The notes under the pieces: model-generated
What the model was told of the DNA's origin: nothing
Database searches by the model: none
What the model saw: only the letters and a program-made list of their open reading frames with translations
Shown here: one piece after another, positions 1 through 6,926 of the stretch
Numbering within the stretch: position 1 is the first letter of the stretch
Layout of the letters: the number at the start of each line of letters is the position of its first letter
Made by a program: the position numbers and the translations under genes
Assembly (NCBI GenBank): GCA_023254955.1
Contig: JALRKC010000012.1
Span: 1 to 14,292 of the forward strand
Origin: Candidatus Nanopelagicales bacterium
Lineage (GTDB): Bacteria; Actinomycetota; Actinomycetes; S36-B12; UBA5976
Direction: 5' to 3'
DNA length: 14,292 nucleotides

Positions 1-675
1 GACCTCTCTGAACAAGTGCAGCTCTTTATTACCGAAACTCTTCAAGATTATGTGTCTGCAGCAACAGGTGAAGGTTTTGAAGAAGAGTGGGATTTGGATG
101 CGCTCTGGAGGGCATTCAAGACGCTGTACCCAATAAGCATTACCCATGAAAAGATTCGCAGTGATTTAGGTGGCACGATTGATCAAGCTTCGATTATTGA
201 AGCAGTAGTAGCGGATGCCTTAGCTGCATATCGAGTAAGAGAGACCACGCTTTCCCCAGTTGTTATGCGTGAATTGGAACGACAAGTGATGCTTGCGGTC
301 TTAGACAAGAAATGGCGAGAACATCTTTATGAGATGGACTACCTGCAAGAGGGAATAGGTCTTAGAGCAATGGGGCAAAGAGATCCATTAGTGGAGTATC
401 AAAGGGAGGGCTATGACCTATTTGTAGCGATGATGGATTCAATTAAAGAGCAAGTAGTGGGGCTGGTCTTTAACGCGCAAGTGAATTTAAGTGACCCAAC
501 AATCCCAAAGCCTAAAGAGGACAACCTGCAGTATTCGGCACCATCACTAGATACAAATGGCTCAACTGGGCTAAAGAGTACGCCAGTTGCTCGTGGTGAG
601 ACAGTTGGCAGGAATGAACCATGTCCTTGTGGTTCTGGGAAAAAATATAAGAAGTGTCACGGACTTAAGGTATAG
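1..675 (+). CDS. secA: Protein translocase subunit SecA, C-terminal part (5' end outside window)
   Basis: SecA is the cytoplasmic ATPase motor that drives preproteins through SecYEG. The frame is open from base 1, so about 224 C-terminal residues are visible; a GTG at 16 is internal. Visible parts are the helical scaffold and wing region (around [19 protein letters not shown] and [18 protein letters not shown]), a variable linker, and a terminal SEC-C zinc motif near [19 protein letters not shown] with the Cys-x-Cys-x8-Cys-His spacing used for zinc, SecB and ribosome contact. The motor domains lie outside the window. The ordinary linker and intact zinc tail suggest the housekeeping SecA1 form rather than SecA2. 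The gene ends convergently to the DUF6459 gene, with about 96 bases between. Confidence 0.97.
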
Positions 676-693
676 CCATCTCGCTTATCAGAG

Positions 694-723
694 CAGCGCG
701 GTTAAAGATTTTAACGAGTGCTG
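694..723. terminator. Imperfect hairpin between convergent secA and DUF6459 genes
   Basis: A 6-bp perfect inverted repeat (GTTAAA, 701-706, and TTTAAC, 710-715, with a 3-base loop) sits inside an outer CAGC/GCTG pairing (694-697 with 720-723), separated by a 3/4-base internal loop. It lies between two convergent genes, where a bidirectional terminator would be expected. There is no clean T-run directly after it on either strand, and the inner stem is A/T-rich, so the call is tentative. A second tiny repeat (AAAAT at 741-745 and ATTTT at 749-753) follows. Confidence 0.25.
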
Positions 724-771
724 TGTTGAAAAAGTACATTAAAATAAGATTTTTGAACTAATAGTGAACTT

Positions 772-1311
772 TCACGCTACCAATAGCTCAGTACACCGCC
801 ATCTATCAGATTCCGCTACTAGACGCATAGCCATTGCTCTTCCTCTCAAACCTTTTTGAATCACAGCGCTGGCATTAACAACGGTTTCATTCAATTGAGA
901 CACTTGAACACACCTCAAGAGTGGCCGAACCCTTTTAGCATCAGATTGGTGCTTGATTGCTTGCCTTTCAACAGAGCAATAAACATCAAAAGCTAGATAA
1001 CGGATTAATTGAAACGCTGGGCGATCACCAACGAGAACTTCTGCTATACCTATTGCCAATTGTTCAGTCCAGGTTTTTGGATCAGGAAGCTTGCGTAAAG
1101 AAGCCTCGTCAATCTCTAGCGGGGGAAAGGTTAAACATAGTTCTAAATCGAATTGCTCTTGTAGGAAAATTAACTTTGATTGCTTGGGTGGAGCAATGTT
1201 GCTAATGATCTGACCGACTTTGGCTACTGGCTTTAGTTGCATTTCTTGACGACCCCCAGATTGCGAGGGGGTACTGTCTAACACTTCTGCATTTTTGTCA
1301 AGCGAACTCAC
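772..1311 (-). CDS. Rv3235-family protein (DUF6459)
   Basis: 179 residues with no signal peptide or membrane segment. The C-terminal half (GLRGRAMAMRLVAESDRWRC followed by TELLV) matches what I recall of the actinobacterial DUF6459 family, typified by Rv3235: a conserved arginine-rich strand, Ala/Leu-Arg-Leu, then Arg-Trp-x-Cys-Thr-x-Leu. The first 60 or so residues look disordered or low in conservation. The function is unknown; family members usually occur near secA, as here. The GTG start at 1311 has only a weak upstream site. An internal ATG at residue 24 (MQLKPVAK) has a G-rich stretch upstream and is a possible alternative start. The gene is divergent from the gene at 1366 and convergent with secA. 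Confidence 0.8.
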   Translation of the reverse strand: MSSLDKNAEVLDSTPSQSGGRQEMQLKPVAKVGQIISNIAPPKQSKLIFLQEQFDLELCLTFPPLEIDEASLRKLPDPKTWTEQLAIGIAEVLVGDRPAFQLIRYLAFDVYCSVERQAIKHQSDAKRVRPLLRCVQVSQLNETVVNASAVIQKGLRGRAMAMRLVAESDRWRCTELLVA

Positions 1312-1316
1312 CTAAA

Positions 1317-1331
1317 GTGACCAACAGTCAC
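1317..1331. promoter_or_regulatory. Short inverted repeat in divergent promoter region
   Basis: GTGAC (1317-1321) and GTCAC (1327-1331) form a perfect 5-bp inverted repeat with a 5-base spacer. It begins five bases outside the GTG start of the DUF6459 gene, in the 54-base region shared with the divergent gene at 1366. The position would suit an operator, but the repeat is short enough to arise by chance. Confidence 0.2.
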
Positions 1332-1365
1332 AAATAACTTGCCAATATTTACCAGTTAGTACAAC

Positions 1366-1902
1366 ATGATCCAAATGAAAAGTGACTTTTTAAGCAGTGT
1401 CGAGAAAAATATAGAATTGCAGGCGGCAGGCTTGGTTGCACTTGCTAGAGAAGAATTCGCCTTCGCCGAAGCTCGCGGCGAAATTGCTCATCAAATTTTA
1501 GCTGACAGATTACGCGCGCGAATAAACGTTAATTTAGAAATACTAGTCATGGATATGGGTTGGCAAAAATTAAAAATCTTGCAGGCCAATAGCGATCATC
1601 TTTTAGCAGTAGATGAATCAAGAGTCTATGCAATTAAGTTGTCAAGTCTGATAGCAATAAAAAATCTGAATATCTCTACAAAACCAGCAAATAGATTAGA
1701 AGAAAGTTGGAGTCTAAACTCAACGCTTAGGCAGTGGATGATTTCTCATTCAGTAGTTAGCTTTCTTCTACCTAATTCTCTGTCGTTAAGCGGTGAGATT
1801 AAGCGAATTTATCAAGATCATTTTGAAGTTGAATCCGAGTTTGGGGACGTGGCACTAACGCAATCTAATTTTTTAGTAGCGGTGAAATCTCGTGAAGTTT
1901 AA
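1366..1902 (+). CDS. Conserved actinobacterial protein with two related half-repeats, function unknown
   Basis: 178 residues. An N-terminal helical stretch (about 1-50, with FAEARGEIAHQILADRLRAR) precedes two segments of similar pattern. The first is around residues 52-100 (NLEILVMDMGWQKLKILQAN then DHLLAVD) and the second around 130-178 (VVSFLLPNSLSLSGEIKRIY then DHFEVE). Each reads as beta strands around a central Asp-His-hydrophobic step, reminiscent of a small Sm-like or SH3-like barrel; that fold is inference. Similar actinobacterial proteins are often mislabelled as Fis-family regulators, but no DNA-binding motif is visible. The ATG at 1366 is the first good start; a second ATG lies three codons on. 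The 3' end overlaps the SAF gene by 11 bases, so it heads a three-gene operon. Confidence 0.75.
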   Translation: MIQMKSDFLSSVEKNIELQAAGLVALAREEFAFAEARGEIAHQILADRLRARINVNLEILVMDMGWQKLKILQANSDHLLAVDESRVYAIKLSSLIAIKNLNISTKPANRLEESWSLNSTLRQWMISHSVVSFLLPNSLSLSGEIKRIYQDHFEVESEFGDVALTQSNFLVAVKSREV

Positions 1903-2488
1903 AACAAAGCCAAGAGCGTTGTTACCAGATCGGCGTAAACTCATGGCTACTTTTGGAATACTTTTAATTTTAATTAGCTTTACTATTATGTACCGCTCAC
2001 TTCAAGGTGCCAAGCAGCGTAACGGGGCAATAGTCGCTGTGCGAGATTTACCTTTTGGTCAGGTAATAAGCAATGAAGACGTCAAAACCATCTGGGTGGA
2101 CTTATCACAGGCACAAGGATCATATCCGGTAGCTGAAGAAGTTGTGATCGGTAAGACGGTTGCAAGAAATATCTATGCAAATGAATTGATTTCAAATTCA
2201 ATGCTCGGCAGTGATAAAAACTTGCGTACAGTAGCAATGCAGCTGCCTTTAGGCAGTGTTCCTCCAAATTTGCAAATCAATGACACCATAGATCTGTGGT
2301 GGGTTAATCCTGAGACACTTCAGGCTGAAAATTTAATGAGTTCAATTAACACGTCAGAGGTAATTAAAGATGGATCAGGATATGCCAGCACGATTACTGT
2401 AGTTGTGGCAGTAGTTCCAAATCAGGTGGGCAATCTCATTGCGGCCATGAAAACAGAAACGATCGAGGTGGTGAAGCATGAGAGCTGA
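1892..2488 (+). CDS. Membrane-anchored SAF-domain protein (CpaB/RcpC-like)
   Basis: 198 residues. A short basic N-terminus is followed by one membrane helix (about residues 19-37, ATFGILLILISFTIMY), then a SAF domain (about 45-107) with the characteristic strand AIVAVRDLPFGQVISNEDV and the GKTVARNIYANELI segment. The rest would lie outside the membrane. SAF domains of this kind occur in CpaB/RcpC proteins that act in Flp/Tad pilus assembly, here paired with a downstream CpaE-like ATPase. The protein is short for CpaB (usually about 250-350 residues). The GTG start overlaps the preceding gene by 11 bases; an ATG at 1943 would cut into the membrane segment and is less likely. The 3' end overlaps the next gene by 11 bases. 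Confidence 0.85.
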   Translation: MKFKTKPRALLPDRRKLMATFGILLILISFTIMYRSLQGAKQRNGAIVAVRDLPFGQVISNEDVKTIWVDLSQAQGSYPVAEEVVIGKTVARNIYANELISNSMLGSDKNLRTVAMQLPLGSVPPNLQINDTIDLWWVNPETLQAENLMSSINTSEVIKDGSGYASTITVVVAVVPNQVGNLIAAMKTETIEVVKHES

Positions 2489-3710
2489 GATTCTATTGGC
2501 AATAGATGATAAGAATTGGGAATTGGAAATGGGAAGAGCTGTTTCAGAATCTAATTTAATAAGAATTGCTAGGCGCTGCGTAGATTTAACGGAAGTCTTC
2601 ACAATGTTAGAAGTAGGCGAATATCGAGCAGTGATTCTTTCCAGTGAACTGGCTGGTTTAGATTTAGAAACTGTCGAGAGAATTAAGAGCAAAAATTCGC
2701 TTGCGATTGGTATTTTTAATGAAATAGAAATCGAAAAATATGACTTTATGTCAGAGTTAGATTTTGATGCAGTTTTAGGATTTTATCCAGATGATGATTC
2801 ATTCATTAATAACCTAATTTATATCTTAAATCAAGATTTTAGCTACCAGGGCGCTGAAAAAACTCCAGAGCAAATTCCCGGCCTGATTGCAGTTTGGGGA
2901 TCGGAAGGCGCTCCAGGAAGAACTAGTTTGGCTATTGATCTGGCAACTTATTTGAATAGAAAATCACAAAACTGTTTGTTAATTGATGCGGATGCTAGCG
3001 CGCCCGCAATAGGAGCGAGCTTAGGAATTTCTGAGGAAATCTCTGGGCTAAGTGCGGCTATTCACTTGGCACAAAAAGGTAAGTTAGCTAAGGATTCATT
3101 AACAGATTGCTTGGAGTTTAGTCGAGACAACACTCCAGTGTTAACTGGAATCTTAAGAGCTAATCGTTGGATGGAGCTGAGAGGAAGTGGATTTGAAAAA
3201 CTATTAAGGATAGCTGCTAGGAGATTTCCATTTCAGGTAGTTGATACCAATGCGACTCTTCCTGACGAAAAGGATTCTAATTACCCAGAATTTGATGCCA
3301 CACATAGGTTTGGGCATCTTTTGCCTCTATTTAGCTTGGCGGAAGAGATAATTTTTGTGGTTAAAGCTACTCCACTTGGCATCATTCGAGCGGCTGAAGT
3401 GCTTGGTAACCAAAACTTACTAGATTTTAGAAAATGCACTGTGATTGTTAATCAATTCGATGATTTGAATTTTAAGAGAGATGATAGGGACTTAATCTAT
3501 AAAGTTCTACAGAGATTTGTTAATAAGAATCAAATCTGGTTCCATCAAAGTCATCCAAATGCCTACGCCCAAGGATGGCTTAAAGGAAGTAGTGGCTATT
3601 CGTTGATCAAGGGCGAAATAGAGCTAACAGAATATTTTGAAAGCTTTGTTACTCAGAGAGAAATTGAATTTGCTAGGCAAATCAATCGAAATTCTAAAAA
3701 TGTTGCCTAA
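2478..3710 (+). CDS. CpaE/MinD-like P-loop ATPase with degenerate Walker A
   Basis: 410 residues. Residues 1-120 look like a receiver-like alpha/beta domain, as in CpaE. A ParA/MinD-type domain follows. Its P-loop, GSEGAPGRTS (141-150), has Glu143 at the signature 'deviant' lysine position and Arg148 at the classical Walker A lysine. The A' motif LLIDADASAPAIG (167-179) keeps its aspartates, and a B-like strand FQVVDTN (252-258) follows. I recall GAPGRT-type loops in other actinobacterial septum-site-determining-like proteins, so the arginine may be a subfamily trait. A role with the SAF protein in Tad-like pilus placement or cell-pole/septum positioning is inference. The ATG at 2478 has a GAGGTGG-type ribosome site. 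The 3' end overlaps the convergent DUF2505 gene by 17 bases. Confidence 0.85.
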   Translation: MRAEILLAIDDKNWELEMGRAVSESNLIRIARRCVDLTEVFTMLEVGEYRAVILSSELAGLDLETVERIKSKNSLAIGIFNEIEIEKYDFMSELDFDAVLGFYPDDDSFINNLIYILNQDFSYQGAEKTPEQIPGLIAVWGSEGAPGRTSLAIDLATYLNRKSQNCLLIDADASAPAIGASLGISEEISGLSAAIHLAQKGKLAKDSLTDCLEFSRDNTPVLTGILRANRWMELRGSGFEKLLRIAARRFPFQVVDTNATLPDEKDSNYPEFDATHRFGHLLPLFSLAEEIIFVVKATPLGIIRAAEVLGNQNLLDFRKCTVIVNQFDDLNFKRDDRDLIYKVLQRFVNKNQIWFHQSHPNAYAQGWLKGSSGYSLIKGEIELTEYFESFVTQREIEFARQINRNSKNVA

Positions 3711-4188
3711 AATGTCTGTTAACTAAGTCTAGCTCTGCTGTTGAGATATCTTCCCAAATAATTTCTGCAAATTTTTCAATCTTTTCGTTGAAAAATGGCA
3801 CACTCGATTTAATTTTTAAATTTATTTCTACAGAAGTTCCAGGATCAATATCTAGGAGTCGTAATTGTCCAAAAATTTCTATGGGAGCTCGTTCAATATT
3901 TATTTTAATTTGCGCTTCATCTTGATTTGAGTTCCAAATAAAGACCTCTTTTGCCAAAATTCTTTCATCGATAAAATTTCGTGCTAATTTAGGTATTTCT
4001 CGTTCAAATTCTCTAACCAGCGTTGTTTTTAGTGTGTTTGTTTCTGCTGTTTTAATGAAATCAAGAACTTTTGAATTTGTTGACTCAGCCTTCTTGATAC
4101 TAAAATCTTGACTTGTTAGTAATTCAAAAATTTGAGCCTTAGTTGCCGAGATTTGTACTTTCGTTTCTAAAACTCGAGTCACACGCAA
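3694..4188 (-). CDS. DUF2505 family protein (START-like fold)
   Basis: 164 residues, no signal peptide or membrane segment. The layout (beta strand with RVLETKVQIS, helix AQIFELLTS, long sheet region, C-terminal helix FNEKIEKFAEIIWEDISTAE) matches actinobacterial DUF2505 proteins, which belong to the polyketide-cyclase/START-like group and may bind a hydrophobic ligand. The function is unknown. A TTG start at 4188 lies three bases beyond the BioY stop, with GAAAG upstream; the GTG two codons later is an alternative. It is the last gene of the minus-strand run. The sequence here is visibly more A/T-rich than the ABC and topoisomerase genes. Confidence 0.8.
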   Translation of the reverse strand: MRVTRVLETKVQISATKAQIFELLTSQDFSIKKAESTNSKVLDFIKTAETNTLKTTLVREFEREIPKLARNFIDERILAKEVFIWNSNQDEAQIKINIERAPIEIFGQLRLLDIDPGTSVEINLKIKSSVPFFNEKIEKFAEIIWEDISTAELDLVNRHFRQHF

Positions 4189-4191
4189 AAA

Positions 4192-4779
4192 CTACTTTCG
4201 AAGTATTTCAGTGAGCTTCCAGGCAGAGGGGAGTAGCAAGCCAGCCGCTATCGCTTTGAAGATATCACCAAGCACAAAGGGAATAACGCCTACCGAGAGC
4301 GCTGATAAAAGATTAATATTTGCATAAAAAATCAAGCCAAGTACACCAAAGACATAGATGACTAGGGAACCTAAAAAGTAACTAATAAATACATTACGAA
4401 ATCGATTAGTTGTAAATTTATTTGCTAAGTGACCCGCCAGAATAGAAGCAAAAATAAAGCCCACTAAGTAGCCACTGGTTGCTCCATAAATTGCGCTTAG
4501 CCCGCCTTTTCCGTCAGCCATTATTGGCAGGCCAGCTAAGGCTAAGGAAAGATAAGCGACTTGAGAAATTGCTGCTCTTTGTGCGCCTAGCGCAGCTGCT
4601 CCAAGCAAAATTACAAACGTTTGTAAAGTTAAGGGAACTGGGGTGAAAGGTAAATAAATTGCCACTTGTGCAGCAATCGCAGTCAAGGCAACCATCGCAG
4701 ATATTTCTACAAACGCTGCTACTTTAGTTTTTTCAAACCATCTATCCACAATTACAGTCGGCATAATTAAACTAACCAT
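4192..4779 (-). CDS. bioY: Biotin transporter S component BioY
   Basis: 195 residues and about six membrane helices. BioY is the substrate-binding membrane subunit of the ECF biotin transporter and works alone or with an energising ATPase and T component. Family marks are PFTPVPLTLQTF (45-56), GLP near 83, GATSGYLVGF (99-108) and the C-terminal PFVLGDIFKAIAA (167-179). The start is set at the ATG at 4779 because GAGGAG lies four bases upstream of it. A longer frame to 4866 would overlap the sugar kinase gene and adds residues unlike BioY. No bioM or bioN gene is in the window, so energising subunits must be encoded elsewhere or be dispensable. The gene lies 35 bases after the kinase and 3 before DUF2505. 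It implies biotin scavenging. Confidence 0.93.
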   Translation of the reverse strand: MVSLIMPTVIVDRWFEKTKVAAFVEISAMVALTAIAAQVAIYLPFTPVPLTLQTFVILLGAAALGAQRAAISQVAYLSLALAGLPIMADGKGGLSAIYGATSGYLVGFIFASILAGHLANKFTTNRFRNVFISYFLGSLVIYVFGVLGLIFYANINLLSALSVGVIPFVLGDIFKAIAAGLLLPSAWKLTEILRK

Positions 4780-4783
4780 TTCT

Positions 4784-4789
4784 CTCCTC
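4784..4789 (-). promoter_or_regulatory. Strong ribosome binding site fixing the bioY start
   Basis: On the minus strand GAGGAG is followed by AGAA and then the ATG at 4779. It is among the clearest Shine-Dalgarno sites in the window and selects this ATG over in-frame upstream starts that run into the kinase gene. Confidence 0.75.
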
Positions 4790-4814
4790 GTAACTACTCT
4801 AGCTAGCCTTATGT

Positions 4815-5756
4815 CTACCAGTCGACTTCTGATCGGTTTGGGGGATTTGCACCCGAACGTGAGCAAGTGATAGCAGCCGTTGATAGAGAATTTTGAAGAA
4901 TCTTAATCCAAACAGTTTCCGAAATATCGGGCGACAGTCCGTGTCGGCTTAGCAAATTACCCTCTAGGAGTTGAGTTAAAGTTGCCGCGGTGAATGTATC
5001 TCCGGCGCCAATGGTATCCACTAGATTGATCTTTTTTGCCGAGAAAGCGAACTCAATACCGTTGTCCAAATATAAAGTTGCCCCATTTTGCGCCTGAGTA
5101 ACGATGACGGCACCTGCACCGAGCGAAAGCCAACGCCGAGCTATCGCTTCATTAGACATTTTCTCATCAAGCCACTCAAGGTCTTCATGACTTAACTTAA
5201 CGATGTCACTTAGTGCAACAATTCTTTCAACTCTTGCTTTTAGCGCGACGGGGTCTGAAACTAAATTAGGTCTTATATTTGGATCGAAACTTATACCAGC
5301 CAACCTCCTGGACTTGACATTTTCAATCCAGCGCTCGATAGCACTCGCTCCAGGCTCCACTGCTGCAGCAAGAGAGCCAAGATGAATTACTTCAACATCC
5401 TTGGGCAGGTCTGTTGTTAGTTCGTCATCCCTCCAGCCAAAATCAGAGCACCCTGTTAAATCAGCGAAATAATTTGCTGATCCATCGCCTTGTATTTTTG
5501 CTTCAATAATTAACGCGCGATCTTCAACTTCAATGCTAGGAGCTAAATCCACTCCAGATCCGATTAAGTATTTTTTTATTTGTTGACCTGTTGAGTCCTG
5601 TGAAATTCTACCTTTAAAGTAACTTTTTATTCGTAGTCGTGACAAGGCAAGAGCGGTATTGGCGGGACTACCGCCAAAGATCCGCTTTTGCCCTCCACCT
5701 AGATCAGTTACTTCATCAACTAAGGCTTCACCGATGACCAAACTAGCTTTTTGCAA
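4815..5756 (-). CDS. PfkB-family carbohydrate kinase, probably fructokinase-like
   Basis: 313 residues, a typical length for cytoplasmic ribokinase/PfkB-family sugar kinases. PfkB signature 1 is visible as FGGSPANTALALSRL (27-41) and signature 2 as DTIGAGDTFTAA (247-258), which carries the anion hole and catalytic base Asp253. The FDPNIRP segment (157-163) is typical of fructokinase-type members. The sugar cannot be fixed from sequence; fructokinase is the best guess and other sugar or nucleoside kinases remain possible. The start is a TTG at 5756 with no obvious ribosome site, chosen because the first strand (SLVIGEALVDEV) begins at once. It lies 18 bases after the sugar ABC ATPase gene, which suggests co-transcription and a link between sugar uptake and phosphorylation. 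Confidence 0.9.
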   Translation of the reverse strand: MQKASLVIGEALVDEVTDLGGGQKRIFGGSPANTALALSRLRIKSYFKGRISQDSTGQQIKKYLIGSGVDLAPSIEVEDRALIIEAKIQGDGSANYFADLTGCSDFGWRDDELTTDLPKDVEVIHLGSLAAAVEPGASAIERWIENVKSRRLAGISFDPNIRPNLVSDPVALKARVERIVALSDIVKLSHEDLEWLDEKMSNEAIARRWLSLGAGAVIVTQAQNGATLYLDNGIEFAFSAKKINLVDTIGAGDTFTAATLTQLLEGNLLSRHGLSPDISETVWIKILQNSLSTAAITCSRSGANPPNRSEVDW

Positions 5757-5774
5757 AGTGGGTTATCGATCTAC

Positions 5775-6836
5775 TTAACTGATGGCTTTTTGGTCTCCGA
5801 TTGCTGAGAACAAGTGAACCTTCGAAGGCTTTGCTCGCAATTGAGTTCCTGCACGATAACGGTCATTTCCCTTAACTCTGGCAACGATATCGGTGTCAGT
5901 GCCTTCGATCTTTCCGTAAACAAAAGCATCGGCACCTAACTCTTCAACCAAGTTTACGATGAAAGGAATTCCGCTAGATCCAATTTCAAATTCCTCAGGT
6001 CTAACCCCAACAAGAATTTGATTATTGGTAGCGCTTCTTGCTTCACGAGAAACTGGCACATCAAAGTCACCGATAGAGGTTCCATTTTCTGTGAGGCCTG
6101 TTGTGAATACATTCATCGCTGGAGATCCAATGAATCCGGCCACGAACGCATTAGCTGGTGTGTCATAAAGGGCTCTTGGGGAATCCACTTGTTGCAATAG
6201 ACCATCTTTCAAGACCGCCACTCTGTCACCCATTGTCATAGCTTCGACCTGGTCGTGGGTTACATAAACAGTGGTAGTTTGTAAACGTTTTTGCAGTGCA
6301 GCAATCTGGGTGCGAGTCTGAACACGCAATTTTGCATCTAAGTTTGAAAGCGGCTCATCCATTAAGAAGACTCGTGGGTTTCTAACAATTGCACGACCCA
6401 TTGCCACACGCTGGCGCTGACCACCAGAGAGGGCCTTTGGTTTTCTTGTTAGATATTGTTCCAAATCTAGGAGTTTGGCTGCTTCATTCACACGTTTTTC
6501 GATCTCTGACTTATTCATTTTTTGAATCGTCAAAGCAAATGCCATGTTTTCAGCCACGGTCATGTGTGGATAAAGAGCGTAGTTCTGGAAAACCATTGCC
6601 ACGTCTCTATCTTTAGGAGCTACGTCAGTCACATCTTGTCCACCGATGTAAATAGCACCAGCGTTAGTTGGCTCAAGTCCAGCTAACATGCGAAGGGTTG
6701 TGGATTTTCCACAGCCTGATGGTCCAACTAACACCAAAAACTCACCAGACTCGACAGTCATATTCAACTTGTCTACAGCTGGGGCATGTGTTTTTTCATA
6801 AATGCGAGTTGCATTTTCGAAACGTACTTCAGTCAC
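5775..6836 (-). CDS. Sugar ABC transporter ATP-binding protein (MsmK/UgpC/MalK type)
   Basis: 353 residues; the ATPase of carbohydrate-importing CUT1-type ABC systems. Visible motifs are Walker A GPSGCGKST (38-46), Q-loop Gln84, signature LSGGQRQRVAMGRA (137-149), Walker B VFLMDEP (156-162) and H-loop His194. The segment ANAFVAGFIGSPAMN after 230, followed by a C-terminal TOBE/OB region, is typical of UgpC and MsmX proteins. No permease or binding-protein gene is nearby, so it may energise several unlinked sugar importers, as MsmX does in Bacillus. The GTG start at 6836 has AGGAG nine bases or so upstream. It is followed by the PfkB kinase after 18 bases and preceded by a 90-base gap that may hold its own promoter. 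Confidence 0.95.
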   Translation of the reverse strand: MTEVRFENATRIYEKTHAPAVDKLNMTVESGEFLVLVGPSGCGKSTTLRMLAGLEPTNAGAIYIGGQDVTDVAPKDRDVAMVFQNYALYPHMTVAENMAFALTIQKMNKSEIEKRVNEAAKLLDLEQYLTRKPKALSGGQRQRVAMGRAIVRNPRVFLMDEPLSNLDAKLRVQTRTQIAALQKRLQTTTVYVTHDQVEAMTMGDRVAVLKDGLLQQVDSPRALYDTPANAFVAGFIGSPAMNVFTTGLTENGTSIGDFDVPVSREARSATNNQILVGVRPEEFEIGSSGIPFIVNLVEELGADAFVYGKIEGTDTDIVARVKGNDRYRAGTQLRAKPSKVHLFSAIGDQKAIS

Positions 6837-6873
6837 GGCAAACTCCTGTTCAGGTAAGTGTCCTACCGGTTTT

Positions 6874-6900
6874 TAGATAACTTAGTAGATGAGTAGATAA
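6874..6900. repeat. Short direct repeats upstream of the sugar ABC ATPase gene
   Basis: TAGATAA occurs at 6874-6880 and again at 6894-6900, start to start 20 bases. AGTAGAT at 6884-6890 and 6892-6898 adds a second overlapping pair. They sit 38-64 bases upstream of the GTG at 6836, a plausible place for a regulator of sugar uptake. No clear -35/-10 pair could be assigned beside them. Confidence 0.25.
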
Positions 6901-6926
6901 ATGGGCAAGTGACCTAGGGGTTTATT

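Noticed and set aside
957..1205. Plus-strand open frame of 82 codons opposite the DUF6459 gene.
   Set aside because: No ribosome site or recognisable motif; the minus-strand frame carries the conserved family segment.
4780..4866. N-terminal extension of BioY by 29 residues.
   Set aside because: It overlaps the sugar kinase 3' end, has no ribosome site, and the ATG at 4779 has a strong GAGGAG site and the normal BioY length.
6389..6616. Plus-strand open frame opposite the ABC ATPase gene, and similar frames opposite the topoisomerase, SepH and phosphatase genes.
   Set aside because: These lie wholly antisense to genes with clear family motifs, show no recognisable domains and are expected by-products of the coding strand.
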